This document shows, in pieces, positions 1-8,973 of a DNA stretch of 64,000 nucleotides. Position 1 is the first letter of the stretch. Each line of letters begins with the position of its first letter. The notes beneath the pieces are model-generated. The model had not been told where the DNA came from. It did no database searches and saw only the letters and a list, made by a program, of their open reading frames with translations. Both the position numbers and the translations under genes were made by a program. This stretch comes from Hydrocarboniphaga daqingensis (GTDB lineage Bacteria > Pseudomonadota > Gammaproteobacteria > Nevskiales > Nevskiaceae): positions 124,001 to 188,000 of the forward strand of contig NZ_FQWZ01000002.1 in assembly GCF_900129825.1 (NCBI RefSeq). The letters run 5' to 3'.

Positions 1-38
1 CAGCAGTAGGGGCAGGTGATCGTGGCGTCTTCGAGCAT
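1..38 (-). CDS. CPXCG-motif cysteine-rich protein, N-terminal fragment cut by window edge
   Basis: Reading the minus strand from an ATG at 36-38 gives MLEDATITCPYC before the window ends. A start of this kind followed at once by a CPxC pair is typical of the short CPXCG-motif proteins, which probably bind zinc and have no assigned role. It lies 23 bases downstream of the hemW stop on the same strand, so it is probably the last or next gene of the rph-rdgB-hemW operon. Only 12 codons are visible, so the family call rests on this motif alone. Confidence 0.5.
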   Translation of the reverse strand, partial: MLEDATITCPYC

Positions 39-61
39 GGCGTGGGTCCGGTGGCGGGGAT

Positions 62-1234
62 CTACAGCAGCGTGGTCAACAGCGTGTTCAAGTGTTGCAG
101 GCCCAGCGGCGTCGGTCGCAGGCCGGTGTCGTCGGCCACGACCATCGCCTGTGCGGCCGGGCCGGCCAGCGCGGCGCGCAGCACCGACGATGGCAGGCCG
201 GTGCGCTGCTCGAACTCATCCCAACCGAAGCCGGCGTCGAGCCGCAGCGCGTTCATGCAGAACTCGAATACGAGCTCGCCGGCCGAAACGATGCGGTCTT
301 CCTGAATCATTTCGGCGCTGCCGGCCGTGTCGAGATAGGCCTTGGGGTGCTTGTGGCGCGCGCGGCGGCGCACGCCGGCACTGCCACTGAGCTTGGCGTG
401 GGCACCAGCGCCGAGCCCCAGGTAATCGCCAAAGCGCCAGTAGTTCAGGTTGTGACGGGCTTGCCGCCCGCTGCGGGCGTAGGCGCTGACTTCGTAGCGG
501 GCGAAGCCGGCGGCGGCCAGGCGCTGCAAGCCCTGCTGCTGCATCGTCCACGCCTCGTCGTCGGCCGGCAGCGGCGGCGGCCGCGCGGCGAACTCGGTGT
601 TGGGCTCCAGCGTCAACTGGTAATACGACAGATGCTCGGGCTCCAGCGCCAGCGCGGCGGCCAGGTCGGCGTCGGCCTGCTCCGGCGTCTGCTCGGGCAA
701 GGCGAACATCAGGTCGAGATTGAGGTTGTCGAAGCCGGCGCGGCGCGCGACAGCGACCGCCGATCGCACCGCGTCGGGGTCGTGGATGCGGCCGAGCCGC
801 TTGAGCTGGGCCGCGTCCATCGACTGCACGCCGATCGAAAGCCGGTTGATGCCGGCCATGCGGTAATCAGCAAAATGCGCCTCGTCGATCGTGCCGGGGT
901 TGGCTTCGAGCGTGATCTCGATGTCGTCGGCAAACGACAGCCGCTGCGACAGCGCCGCCAGCAATCCGCCGAGCGCGCGGCCCGAGAACAAGCTCGGCGT
1001 ACCACCGCCCATGAAGATGCTGCGGATCGGGCGCTGCGGCAGATCCGGATGCTGGTCGAGGTCGAACGCTAAGTCGCGCAGCAGCGCGTCGATGTAGGCG
1101 GACTCGGGCACGTCGCCGCGCAGCGCGTGGCTATTGAAGTCGCAGTACGGGCATTTGCGCACGCACCACGGAAAGTGCAGATACAACGACAGCGGTATGC
1201 ACGCCGCTTCCAGCGGCGGCGGTGCTGGGTTCAC
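62..1234 (-). CDS. hemW: HemW-like radical SAM heme chaperone
   Basis: This 390-residue protein has the radical SAM cluster motif CxxxCxxC (C24, C28, C31) inside FPWCVRKCPYCDFNSH, followed by the GGGTPS stretch of the HemN/HemW family. The family was once annotated as oxygen-independent coproporphyrinogen oxidase, but HemW proteins bind heme and are thought to deliver it to respiratory enzymes. The length and the short N-terminus before the cluster fit HemW rather than the longer HemN. It begins with GTG, which overlaps the TGA of rdgB as GTGA and therefore suggests translational coupling. Expression probably depends on the rph-rdgB promoter upstream. Confidence 0.93.
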   Translation of the reverse strand: MNPAPPPLEAACIPLSLYLHFPWCVRKCPYCDFNSHALRGDVPESAYIDALLRDLAFDLDQHPDLPQRPIRSIFMGGGTPSLFSGRALGGLLAALSQRLSFADDIEITLEANPGTIDEAHFADYRMAGINRLSIGVQSMDAAQLKRLGRIHDPDAVRSAVAVARRAGFDNLNLDLMFALPEQTPEQADADLAAALALEPEHLSYYQLTLEPNTEFAARPPPLPADDEAWTMQQQGLQRLAAAGFARYEVSAYARSGRQARHNLNYWRFGDYLGLGAGAHAKLSGSAGVRRRARHKHPKAYLDTAGSAEMIQEDRIVSAGELVFEFCMNALRLDAGFGWDEFEQRTGLPSSVLRAALAGPAAQAMVVADDTGLRPTPLGLQHLNTLLTTLL

Positions 1235-1827
1235 CCGCCCGCCTGCTGCAGCGCGGCCAGCAGCACCGTGATCGCCTGCGCCCGGTGGCTGACCTGATTC
1301 TTCAGCGCCGCACTCATTTCAGCGGCGCCGAGCTGGTGCTGCACGTCGAAAAACAGCGGGTCGTAGCCGAAGCCGCCGGTGCCGCGCGGGGCCTCAAGAA
1401 TGCGGCCGGACCAGCAGCCTTGTGCGATCACCGGCACCGGGTCGCCGGCATGGCGCAGGAAGGCCAGCAGGCTGACAAAGCGGGCGCTCCGCTGTTCCGG
1501 CGGCAGCCCGGCCAGTGCGTCGAGCAGCTTGGCGTTGTTGTCGGCATCACCGGCGCGCGGGCCGGCATAACGGGCCGACCAGACGCCCGGCGCACCGTTG
1601 AGTGCGGCGACTTCCAGCCCGGAATCGTCGGCCAGCGCCGGCAAGCCGGACGCGCGCGCCGCATGACGCGCCTTGATCAGCGCGTTTTCGACGAAGGTGC
1701 CGGCCGTTTCGTCGGGGACCTCGTCGGTGAATTCGCTAACCAGATGCAGCGTCCAGTGCAGCGGCGCAAGCAGCGCCTGCATTTCGACGAGCTTGCCGGC
1801 ATTGCGGCTGGCGAGGACGACGTCCAT
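1231..1827 (-). CDS. rdgB: RdgB/HAM1 family dITP/XTP pyrophosphatase
   Basis: The 198-residue protein opens with VLASRNAGKLVEM and carries TFVENALIKAR and ALADDSGLEV, the signature blocks of the HAM1/RdgB fold. These enzymes hydrolyse dITP, XTP and ITP to the monophosphate plus pyrophosphate, keeping deaminated purines out of DNA and RNA. It sits between rph (8-base gap) and hemW (GTGA overlap), the usual rph-rdgB-hemW arrangement of gammaproteobacteria. Its length is normal and nothing appears broken. Confidence 0.96.
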   Translation of the reverse strand: MDVVLASRNAGKLVEMQALLAPLHWTLHLVSEFTDEVPDETAGTFVENALIKARHAARASGLPALADDSGLEVAALNGAPGVWSARYAGPRAGDADNNAKLLDALAGLPPEQRSARFVSLLAFLRHAGDPVPVIAQGCWSGRILEAPRGTGGFGYDPLFFDVQHQLGAAEMSAALKNQVSHRAQAITVLLAALQQAGG

Positions 1828-1835
1828 CGCCCGGC

Positions 1836-2549
1836 CTAGCCGGCCAGCGCCTCGCGCTGCGCCGCCAGCAACTCGCCGATGCCCTTGGCGGCATAGTCGA
1901 GCAGCTGATTGAGCTCGTCGCGGCGGAACGCGTGACCCTCGGCCGTGCCCTGCACTTCAATGAAGTGGCCGGCCTCGTTCATCACCACGTTCATGTCGCA
2001 TTCGCAGCCGGAATCCTCGGCGTAGTCGAGGTCGAGCACCGGCGAGCCGGCGTGGATGCCGACCGATACGGCCGCGACCTGGCCGTGGATCGGGTTCGTT
2101 TTGATCTGGTTTTTGCGGCGCATCGCGGCCACCGCGTCGACCAGCGCGACATAGGCGCCGGTGATTGAGGCGGTGCGCGTGCCGCCGTCGGCCTGCAGCA
2201 CGTCGCAGTCGACCGTGATCGTGTAGCCGGCCAGTGCCGACAGGTCGACGACCGCGCGCAGCGACCGGCCGATCAAGCGCTGGATTTCCTGCGTGCGGCC
2301 GGACTGCTTACCCTGCGCGGCTTCGCGGCGGCCGCGCGTATGCGTGGCGCGCGGCAGCATGCCGTACTCGGCCGTGACCCAGCCGCCGTCCTTCTTCCAG
2401 GCCGGGCCGCGCTCTTCGACGCTGGCGGTGCACAGCACCTGGGTATCGCCGTAGGCGATTAGCACCGAGCCTTCGGCGTGGCGCGTGAACGAGCGGGTAA
2501 TGCGGATCGGACGAAGCTGGTCGGCAGCGCGACCGGAATGACGGGGCAC
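1836..2549 (-). CDS. rph: Ribonuclease PH
   Basis: A 237-residue protein with the RNase PH start ([14 protein letters not shown]), the [26 protein letters not shown] block and the phosphate-site region around [10 protein letters not shown] and [17 protein letters not shown]. RNase PH is a phosphorolytic 3'-5' exoribonuclease that trims tRNA precursors and structured RNAs. The start is GTG, with a GGAGG Shine-Dalgarno element just upstream. It is the first gene of the minus-strand rph-rdgB-hemW group and 31 bases downstream of the msrQ stop. Confidence 0.97.
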   Translation of the reverse strand: MPRHSGRAADQLRPIRITRSFTRHAEGSVLIAYGDTQVLCTASVEERGPAWKKDGGWVTAEYGMLPRATHTRGRREAAQGKQSGRTQEIQRLIGRSLRAVVDLSALAGYTITVDCDVLQADGGTRTASITGAYVALVDAVAAMRRKNQIKTNPIHGQVAAVSVGIHAGSPVLDLDYAEDSGCECDMNVVMNEAGHFIEVQGTAEGHAFRRDELNQLLDYAAKGIGELLAAQREALAG

Positions 2550-2580
2550 GGTTGGCGCCTCCGGTAATGATGGGCGCGGA

Positions 2581-3180
2581 TTATAGCGCCGGCCTCGCCG
2601 GCCGCTGGATGCGCGCCAGCATCAGGCCCAGCCAGATCGCCAGATACAGCAGCGGCTCGCGGATGTCGCTCTTGACCAGCCAGAAGAAGTGAATGCCGCC
2701 GAGCAGCACGGCTGGATAGACCAGCTTGTGCAGCTGTACCCAGCGCCGTTTCAGGCGCCGCTGCCAACCGCGGGTCGACGTCAGCGCCAGCGGCAGCAGC
2801 AGCAGCCAGCCGGCAAAGCCCAGCGTGATGTAGGTGCGCTTGACCAAGTCGTCCATCAGCTCCGACGGCGACCACTGCAGGTCGAACGTCAGATAGATGA
2901 CCAGATGGACGCTGACCCAGAACCAGCCCCACAAACCGATCAGGCGTCGCACCTGGATCGGCTCGGCGCGGCGCGTCAGCCGGCGCAGCGGCGTCATCGC
3001 CAAACCCAGCAGCAGCAAGCGCAGCGCCCACAGTCCAGTGTCGTGCTCCAGCGTCTCGACCGGATTCGGACCCAGATCGCCGCTGACGATGTCGCGCGCC
3101 AGCAGCACCGCCGGCAGCAGGCCGAGCAGCCATGCGACGGCGCGCCACGCGGTCAGCGGGCGGACGATCGCCGCGCGCAT
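2581..3180 (-). CDS. msrQ: MsrQ heme-binding membrane subunit of the periplasmic methionine sulfoxide reductase
   Basis: This 199-residue, strongly hydrophobic protein (about six membrane segments) matches the YedZ/MsrQ family, including the [20 protein letters not shown] region and a conserved histidine after LGLWGWFW-type segments. MsrQ passes electrons from the quinone pool or cytosolic flavins to MsrP, which repairs oxidised methionines in periplasmic proteins. The gene starts 5 bases after the msrP stop on the same strand, as expected for an msrPQ operon. The pairing with msrP makes the assignment firm. Confidence 0.93.
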   Translation of the reverse strand: MRAAIVRPLTAWRAVAWLLGLLPAVLLARDIVSGDLGPNPVETLEHDTGLWALRLLLLGLAMTPLRRLTRRAEPIQVRRLIGLWGWFWVSVHLVIYLTFDLQWSPSELMDDLVKRTYITLGFAGWLLLLPLALTSTRGWQRRLKRRWVQLHKLVYPAVLLGGIHFFWLVKSDIREPLLYLAIWLGLMLARIQRPARPAL

Positions 3181-3185
3181 CGTGG

Positions 3186-4148
3186 TCAGGAGAATTGGCG
3201 CAGGTCCATGCCCGCGTACAGCGGCGCCACTTCCGGATAGCCGTTGAACATCAGCGTCGGCCGCTTGAACAGCTCACCCAGACGGCGCTCGCTGCGCTGG
3301 CTCCAGCGCGGGTGCTGCACGTCGGGATTGACGTTGGAATAGAAGCCGTACTCGCTGGGCTGCAGCTTGTTCCAAGTCGTCGGCGGCATCTGCTCGACGA
3401 AGCGAATGCGAACGATCGACTTGATGCTCTTGTAGCCGTACTTCCACGGAATCGTCAGCCGCAGCGGCGCACCGTTCTGGTTGGGCAAAGTCTTGCCGTA
3501 CATGCCGACCGACAGGAACGCCAGCGGATGCATCGCCTCGTCGATGCGCAGGCCCTCGACATAGGGCAGCTCGATGCCGGCCCAGCGCGCTTCGGGCATC
3601 TGCGCCTTGTCGTACAGCGTCTCGAAGGCGACGAACTTGGCCTTCGAGGTCGGCTTGAAGCGCTTGAGCACATCGGCCAGCGGCACGCCGTCCCAGGGCA
3701 CGACAATGCTCCAGGCCTCGACGCAGCGATGGCGGTAAATGCGCTCTTCGATCGCGTGCGGCTTGAGCAGCGCGTCGAGGTCGATCGTGCCAGGGGCCTC
3801 GCATTCACCGCTGATCGCCACGGTCCACGGCCGCGTCTTCAGCGTGCCGGCATTGCGCGCCGGATCATCCTTTCCGGTGCCGAACTCGTAGTAGTTGTTG
3901 TAGGTGCTGACCGTTTCGATCGGCGTCACCGTTTCGCCGCCGGCGCGCTCGCTGCGCTTGCCCACGGTGATCGCCGCGCCCGCGATGGCCGGTGCCGGTG
4001 CGTCCTTGGCTTCGCTGCAGCCGGCGGCCAGCAAGCCGACCGCGCCCAGGCCCATATCCGCCAGGAAGCGACGGCGGTTGCGGTAGGTGCTCTCGGGCGT
4101 GATCTCGCTGGAGCGGACGGCAGACGGCGCGGGAATTCGGATCAGCAT
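3186..4148 (-). CDS. msrP: MsrP molybdopterin catalytic subunit of the periplasmic methionine sulfoxide reductase
   Basis: The 320-residue protein carries an N-terminal twin-arginine signal ([11 protein letters not shown] near residues 23-33, hydrophobic stretch to about 43) and the sulfite-oxidase fold. Cys142 in HRCVEAWS is the expected molybdenum ligand. MsrP reduces methionine sulfoxide in periplasmic proteins, using electrons from MsrQ, which is encoded 5 bases downstream. The ATG is preceded by a CTGGAG ribosome-binding site. The gene is divergent from sufE, with a 102-base intergenic region that holds a 7-bp inverted repeat. Confidence 0.95.
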   Translation of the reverse strand: MLIRIPAPSAVRSSEITPESTYRNRRRFLADMGLGAVGLLAAGCSEAKDAPAPAIAGAAITVGKRSERAGGETVTPIETVSTYNNYYEFGTGKDDPARNAGTLKTRPWTVAISGECEAPGTIDLDALLKPHAIEERIYRHRCVEAWSIVVPWDGVPLADVLKRFKPTSKAKFVAFETLYDKAQMPEARWAGIELPYVEGLRIDEAMHPLAFLSVGMYGKTLPNQNGAPLRLTIPWKYGYKSIKSIVRIRFVEQMPPTTWNKLQPSEYGFYSNVNPDVQHPRWSQRSERRLGELFKRPTLMFNGYPEVAPLYAGMDLRQFS

Positions 4149-4186
4149 GGTGACTCCAGGGGACTGCGACTATCGACTGCAGCATG

Positions 4187-4203
4187 CGGCAGAGGTTCTG
4201 CCG
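4187..4203. repeat. Short perfect inverted repeat between msrP and sufE
   Basis: CGGCAGA and TCTGCCG flank a three-base GGT centre. The repeat sits about 40 bases upstream of the msrP start in the divergent msrP/sufE spacer. It could be an operator for an oxidative-stress regulator of msrPQ or a leader hairpin. No run of T follows on either strand, so it is not a standard terminator. Confidence 0.35.
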
Positions 4204-4250
4204 TTACCATAAGACTTGAACGTTTAGATACGAAACGCGGACGGATAGCG

Positions 4251-4703
4251 ATGCAAGGCGACACGGCAGCACACGATGACCGGATCGAGGCTTTGGCCGA
4301 GACCTTCGAAATGCTCGGCGACTGGGAGGAACGCTATCGCTACCTGATCGAACTGGGGCGCAAACTGCCGCCGCTGCCCGACGACGAACATAACGACGCC
4401 AACAAGGTCAACGGCTGCATGAGCCAGGTCTGGCTGCAGAGCGAGGCGCTGCCGGGCCCGCCGCAGACGCTGCGATTCCTAGGCGATTCAGACGCCCACA
4501 TCGTCAAGGGTCTGATCGCGCTGCTGTTCGAGATCGTGTCGGGCCGCACGCCGCAGCAGATTCTCGACACCGACGTCAGCGCGGTGTTCACCCGACTCGG
4601 GCTGGAGAATCACATCACGATGAACCGTCGCAACGGCTTTTATTCGATGGTGGAGCGCATCCGCCGGCTGGCGGCCAGCGCCGCCCAGGCGGACGCCCGC
4701 TAG
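4251..4703 (+). CDS. sufE: SufE-type cysteine desulfurase activator
   Basis: The 150-residue protein shows the SufE/CsdE pattern: an N-terminal WEERYRYLIELGRKLPPLP block and the sulfur-accepting cysteine Cys56 in NGCMSQVW. SufE accepts persulfide sulfur from a SufS/CsdA desulfurase and feeds iron-sulfur cluster assembly. The ATG at 4251 is chosen because homology begins a few residues later and the open frame upstream reads through the msrP region antisense. No suf partners are nearby; the gene is alone and divergent from msrP. Confidence 0.93.
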   Translation: MQGDTAAHDDRIEALAETFEMLGDWEERYRYLIELGRKLPPLPDDEHNDANKVNGCMSQVWLQSEALPGPPQTLRFLGDSDAHIVKGLIALLFEIVSGRTPQQILDTDVSAVFTRLGLENHITMNRRNGFYSMVERIRRLAASAAQADAR

Positions 4704-4751
4704 CGAGCCACTGCACTACACTGGTCCCTCATGCCTGCCGGGACCCGTGCC

Positions 4752-5708
4752 ATGGACATCTTCGCCGTCGTCGTACTCGCGTTTTTCCTGGTGACGTTGT
4801 GGAAGGGCGTCGTGATCGTGCCGCAGGGCAAGGAATTCACGATCGAGCGCTTCGGCAAGTACCGCGCGACGTTCGAGCCCGGCCTGCACTGGATGATTCC
4901 GTACGTCGACAGCATCGGCCGCAAGCTGTCGATGATGGAGCAGGTGCTCGACGTGCCCAGCCAGGAAGTCATCACCAAGGACAACGCGATGGTCGGCGTC
5001 GACGGCGTGGTGTTCTTCCAGGTGCTCGACGCCGCCAAGGCCGCGTATGAAGTCCAGCAGCTCGAATTCGCGGTGATGCAGCTGACGATGACCAATCTGC
5101 GCACCGTGATGGGCGCGATGGATCTGGACGAGCTGCTGAGCCAGCGTGACCACATCAACGCCAAGCTGCTCAGCGTGATCGACGGCGCGACCACGCCTTG
5201 GGGCTTGAAGGTCACGCGCGTCGAAATCAAGGACATCCGGCCGCCAGCCGATCTGGTGGCCTCGATGGCGCGGCAGATGAAGGCCGAGCGCGAGAAGCGC
5301 GCCAACATTCTCGACGCTGAGGGCTTCCGTCAGGCGGCGATCCTGAAAGCCGAAGGCGAGCGCAACGCCGAAATCCTCGGCGCCGAAGCGAACAAGGCCG
5401 CTGCGGTGCTGGAAGCCGAAGGCCGCAAGGAAGCCGCGTTTCGCGACGCCGAAGCGCGCGAGCGCACTGCACAAGCTGAAGCCGAGGCGACGCGCATGGT
5501 CAGCCAGGCGATCGCGGCCGGCGACGTGCAGGCGCTGAACTACTTCATCGCGCAGAAGTACGTCGAGGCGCTCGGCAAGATCGCCACCAGCCCGAACGAG
5601 AAGCTGGTGCTGATGCCGCTGGAAGCGGCCAGCGTGATCGGCGCGATCGGCGGCATCGCCGAGTTGGCCAAGAAGGTGTCGTCCGGCAGCGCCTCGGCAC
5701 CGCGCTGA
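4752..5708 (+). CDS. qmcA: SPFH-domain membrane protein (QmcA/paraslipin type)
   Basis: A 318-residue protein with one N-terminal membrane segment (about residues 3-20) followed by an SPFH/band-7 domain (IVPQGKEFTIERFGKY through VTRVEIKDIRPP) and a long Ala/Glu-rich coiled coil (about 175-265). Such proteins assemble into large membrane rings or rafts and are linked to protease regulation or membrane quality control. The ATG at 4752 is preferred over the upstream ATG at 4731 because it starts right at the membrane segment and has GGGAC upstream. Its stop overlaps the start of the NfeD gene (TGATG), a pairing seen throughout bacteria. Confidence 0.92.
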   Translation: MDIFAVVVLAFFLVTLWKGVVIVPQGKEFTIERFGKYRATFEPGLHWMIPYVDSIGRKLSMMEQVLDVPSQEVITKDNAMVGVDGVVFFQVLDAAKAAYEVQQLEFAVMQLTMTNLRTVMGAMDLDELLSQRDHINAKLLSVIDGATTPWGLKVTRVEIKDIRPPADLVASMARQMKAEREKRANILDAEGFRQAAILKAEGERNAEILGAEANKAAAVLEAEGRKEAAFRDAEARERTAQAEAEATRMVSQAIAAGDVQALNYFIAQKYVEALGKIATSPNEKLVLMPLEAASVIGAIGGIAELAKKVSSGSASAPR

Positions 5709-6157
5709 TGGACCTGCCGATGAACCTGCCTACGATCGAGTTCTGGCATTGGTGGATCGCCGCGTTGCTGCTGCTGGTGATCGAAGCGCTGCTGCCCGGC
5801 GCGGTCTTTCTGTGGATGGGCATATCGGCCGCGATCGTCGGTGCCTTGCTCGGGCTGTTCGGCATCGGCTGGCAAGCGCAGCTGATGCTGTTCGGCCTGC
5901 TGTCGCTGGTCAGCTTCATGGCCTACCGTCGCTGGGCACGCGCCCAGCCGGCCGCGCCGAAGTCGACGCTGAACCGTCGCGGTGATTCCTACGTCGGTCG
6001 TGACTTCACGCTGACCGACCCGATCGTCAACGGCATCGGCAAGCTCAGCGTCGACGACTCTCAGTGGCGCATCACGGGCCACGACGCACCGGCCGGCAGC
6101 CGGGTTCGCGTCACCCGCGCCGATGGCGTCACACTGCATGTGGAGCGCCTGAGTTGA
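5708..6157 (+). CDS. NfeD-like membrane protein with C-terminal OB fold
   Basis: The 149-residue protein has two to three membrane helices (residues about 12-75) and a soluble C-terminal region starting near NRRGDSYVGRDFTLTDPIVNGIGKLSVDDSQWR, characteristic of the short NfeD (YbbK-partner) family. The C-terminal OB-like domain is thought to interact with the SPFH partner. It overlaps qmcA by one base and is probably translated from the same mRNA. It lacks the N-terminal ClpP-like protease domain of long NfeD proteins. Confidence 0.88.
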   Translation: MDLPMNLPTIEFWHWWIAALLLLVIEALLPGAVFLWMGISAAIVGALLGLFGIGWQAQLMLFGLLSLVSFMAYRRWARAQPAAPKSTLNRRGDSYVGRDFTLTDPIVNGIGKLSVDDSQWRITGHDAPAGSRVRVTRADGVTLHVERLS

Positions 6158-6177
6158 TCTCCGCACGGCCGACGCGC

Positions 6178-6208
6178 TTGTGCCCGGGGATTTGCCGACT
6201 TCTATAAT
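6178..6208 (+). promoter_or_regulatory. Candidate sigma-70 promoter of the secreted-protein gene at 6305
   Basis: A perfect TATAAT lies at 6203-6208, with TTGTGC at 6178-6183 and a 19-base spacer. The -10 is strong for this GC-rich genome, but the spacer is longer than ideal. It is the only obvious promoter in the 147-base gap after the nfeD-like gene and would leave a leader of about 90 bases before the ATG at 6305. Confidence 0.4.
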
Positions 6209-6304
6209 CTGGTTATGTGACGGAACTCTCGTTTCGTCTCGTCTGGCCACGGGGACGGCCGACCATCATTCGATCTATGGACGGACGCCGCTCTCGGGGG
6301 AGTC

Positions 6305-8851
6305 ATGGCTCGCAGGTCCGTGGTCGTTTCGCTGGCTGCATTGCTGGTCGCTGTTCCGTTACCCGCATTTGCGGCCCGCACGGTCATCAACGAGTTGCAA
6401 GCCGGCCAGATCATCGACGGCCAGCTCGATGAAACCGACGCCAGCTCGCTGCTCGGCGTGCCCTACGACGTCTATCACCTGGTCGGCACACCGCCGGATA
6501 TGGTGCTGACGGTCGCCGCTGACTCCGCCGATGTCGACCTGAGCGTTTCGGTGAAATTCGTGAACGCCGGCTGGACCGCGGGCGATCTGCTGTCGCTCGG
6601 CGAAATAGGCGGTGGCAACGGGGCCAGCGGCGGGATTGAGTTGGTGGGCCCAGCGGATCTGCTGATCGAAGTGCGCTCGGCCAACGGCAAGAAGTTCGGC
6701 GCGTACTCACTGCGTGTCGAGGCCGTTGACCGGACTGATTTTTACCGCGTGCGCGCCGCGCGCCAAGCACTCAGCGGCGATGCCGGCGACATCGCGACGA
6801 TCAAGCGGCCGAAGAACATGCCAGAGCCGGCCGTGGTCGTCGATGCGCCGGCCGCTGTTGCCTATCCGCCATTCCCGGCGCTGGCGCCGGTCCCGGGCTT
6901 CCCACAGTTCGAGCAGGCGCGCGCGCTCTACAACGAGCTGACCGCGCCGGACTGGAAGCCGGCCATCCAGACGGTAGGCCTTGGCACGGTCATCGACGCG
7001 ACCGGCATACCGGTCTCGCGCATCAACGGATTGGCGTTCTGCGAGGGACGCAAAGGGCCGGTGGAAGTGCGCTATCTGCCCGTCGCCGGCACGCAGCGCC
7101 AGCTCACGTCGTTCCGAGCACGCGAGGCGGATTGTGGCGGCGGCGCCAGCGGCAGTGTCGACGGCCTTTACACGTTCTCCGATGGCAGCACCTTGATCGG
7201 CAAGGTATGGCTACGCCGTAATGACCTGCGCGTGCGCGCGATCGGCCCAGTCGTCGTGTGGACCCGCGACGGCCTGATCGCCGGCACCGCTGCGGCCGAC
7301 ATGACGGTGACGCCGCTCGCGGTGTGGAACCCGGCCAGCGGCATCGTGCTCGCTGCGCTCGACGGTGGCACCACGGCCAGCAAGACCGCGATACCGGGGC
7401 GGCTGATCTACCCAGGCCTCGGCGCGATCGACGGCCAAGTCCAGGCCGGGCGCTTCCTGCCGCCGAGCGAGGCGCACTTCGTCGCCGAAGACGGCACGTA
7501 CCAAACCAGCGGTCTGATCGTCGAAAGCAAGGGCGCGCCGCAGGACGCAGTGCGGCGCAACCCGATCGACGGGGTTGCCGCTGACGCAATCACCTGGCTG
7601 CTGACCGGGCTGACGCGCATCGAGACCACGACGACTACCGTGCTCGGCCCGGCTGGAGCCTACCTGTACCACGGTACGCTCGAGGCGGGCGCGCTACCGG
7701 CCGAAGCGAGGCCGGAGCCGGCGACACTGGCTCGGCATGCGCTATCAGCGGCCGATTGCACGATCAGGCCGAACCTGCCGATTGGCTGGCTGCCATGGGG
7801 GCCGAATTGCGCCACCACGCCCGATCGTCTCGACGCCTGGTCGATCGACGGCCGCTACCGGCTGCGCTACGTCGCCGACTTGCCGGTGCGGCTGCAGGAG
7901 ATCGCAGCAGATCGGCCCGGACACGTGACGAGCGAATGGCGAGCGGCCGAATTCTCCGCCGACCGCATACCGACGGTAGTCGGCAGCGGCGAGCTGTGGC
8001 GCAACGATCAGCTGGTGTATCGCGGCGTATTCGAAGGCCTGCTGCCCAACGGTGAAGGCGAATGCAGCGGCGAGATGCCCGATACGACTGAGCCCTGCAC
8101 GTTTCTGAGCGGCGAGCGTATCGACGCGATCCATCTGGCGCGGATGGAGCAGAAGAAGCTCGACGACGGCCGCAGCGCCGCCACCGCCGCACGGATCAAG
8201 GCCGAGGCGGACGAAAAGGCGCGGCTGCAACGTATCGCGCAGCAAGAGGCGCAGCGTCAGGCTGAAGCCAAGGCTGCGGCGCAACGCGCCGCCGCCCAGC
8301 GTGCGGCGGAACTCGAAGCGCAGCGCCGCGCCCAGCAACAGGCCGAAGCCGAGAACGGATTCCAGTGGGGCAAGCTCGCTGCGATCGCCACCGGCGCCGT
8401 GCTCGGCGGCGCTGGCAGCCTGGACTCCGGCACGCAGGCGCAGTTGTTGATGGGCGCGGTGCAGGACAGCATGGGCGGCGTCGACGGCATGTCCAGCACC
8501 AGCGCCGCGATCGGCTCGGCTGGCGGCGGATCCGGCATCGGTTCGGCGTTGAGTCCGTCAGCTGCTGGCGGTGGTGGTGGCGGCTTCGCGACGCGATCGA
8601 ACACGTTGATCGGCAGCACCGCTTGTGCCGGTTACAGCAATGACAATTACAAGGAATTCTTCGCATCCAACAGCGACGGCCCGGATGTACAGCTGCACAC
8701 GATGTGCGCCGCTGCATTCAATTACTACGCGATGTATCTGAACGCGATCAAGCAGGGTTATAGCGAAGCGCAGTGCAACCAGACCTATGGCGCGTTCCAG
8801 CAGGCGGCTTCGGTGGCGACGAACTTCTACGAATCCACGCGCACTCGCTGA
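6305..8851 (+). CDS. Large secreted protein of unknown function with a PPC-like N-terminal domain
   Basis: I do not recognise this 848-residue protein as a whole. It has a clear signal peptide (residues 1-23, cleavage after AFA). Residues about 25-140 look like a beta-sandwich of the bacterial pre-peptidase C-terminal (PPC) type: GQIIDGQLD, then YDVYHLVG, ending GAYSLRVEAV. Around residues 570-590, YRGVFEGLLPNGEGEC resembles a MORN repeat. Residues 614-686 form a highly charged Ala/Gln/Glu/Arg coiled coil of the TolA kind. A Gly/Ser-rich linker follows, and a C-terminal globular region of about 75 residues holds several cysteines. No catalytic motif is evident. A GGGGGAG ribosome site precedes the ATG. 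It is transcribed alone, downstream of qmcA-nfeD. Confidence 0.8.
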   Translation: MARRSVVVSLAALLVAVPLPAFAARTVINELQAGQIIDGQLDETDASSLLGVPYDVYHLVGTPPDMVLTVAADSADVDLSVSVKFVNAGWTAGDLLSLGEIGGGNGASGGIELVGPADLLIEVRSANGKKFGAYSLRVEAVDRTDFYRVRAARQALSGDAGDIATIKRPKNMPEPAVVVDAPAAVAYPPFPALAPVPGFPQFEQARALYNELTAPDWKPAIQTVGLGTVIDATGIPVSRINGLAFCEGRKGPVEVRYLPVAGTQRQLTSFRAREADCGGGASGSVDGLYTFSDGSTLIGKVWLRRNDLRVRAIGPVVVWTRDGLIAGTAAADMTVTPLAVWNPASGIVLAALDGGTTASKTAIPGRLIYPGLGAIDGQVQAGRFLPPSEAHFVAEDGTYQTSGLIVESKGAPQDAVRRNPIDGVAADAITWLLTGLTRIETTTTTVLGPAGAYLYHGTLEAGALPAEARPEPATLARHALSAADCTIRPNLPIGWLPWGPNCATTPDRLDAWSIDGRYRLRYVADLPVRLQEIAADRPGHVTSEWRAAEFSADRIPTVVGSGELWRNDQLVYRGVFEGLLPNGEGECSGEMPDTTEPCTFLSGERIDAIHLARMEQKKLDDGRSAATAARIKAEADEKARLQRIAQQEAQRQAEAKAAAQRAAAQRAAELEAQRRAQQQAEAENGFQWGKLAAIATGAVLGGAGSLDSGTQAQLLMGAVQDSMGGVDGMSSTSAAIGSAGGGSGIGSALSPSAAGGGGGGFATRSNTLIGSTACAGYSNDNYKEFFASNSDGPDVQLHTMCAAAFNYYAMYLNAIKQGYSEAQCNQTYGAFQQAASVATNFYESTRTR

Positions 8852-8934
8852 GGCAAAGCAGCCGTCCGGTTGGCTGCCATCCCCCGTTCGCGCGACGGGT
8901 CGGGTGGGCGCTGACACGCCCGCTACCGTTTTGC

Positions 8935-8954
8935 GGTTATCGTTAACGATAACC
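8935..8954. promoter_or_regulatory. Perfect 20-bp palindrome upstream of the hemolysin III-family gene
   Basis: GGTTATCGTTAACGATAACC is identical to its own reverse complement. It ends 8 bases before the GGAG ribosome-binding site of the following gene, so it could be the operator of a dimeric repressor or fold into a hairpin in the leader. It is AT-rich compared with its surroundings. Directly upstream, GCAGCC (8858-8863) and GGCTGC (8872-8877) can form a weak stem after the preceding gene, without a T run. Confidence 0.55.
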
Positions 8955-8973
8955 CCAACAGCGGAGCGATCGC

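Noticed and set aside
8146-8370. Tandem repeat of Ala/Gln/Glu codons
   Set aside because: The similarity comes from coiled-coil amino-acid bias; no exact DNA repeat unit was found.
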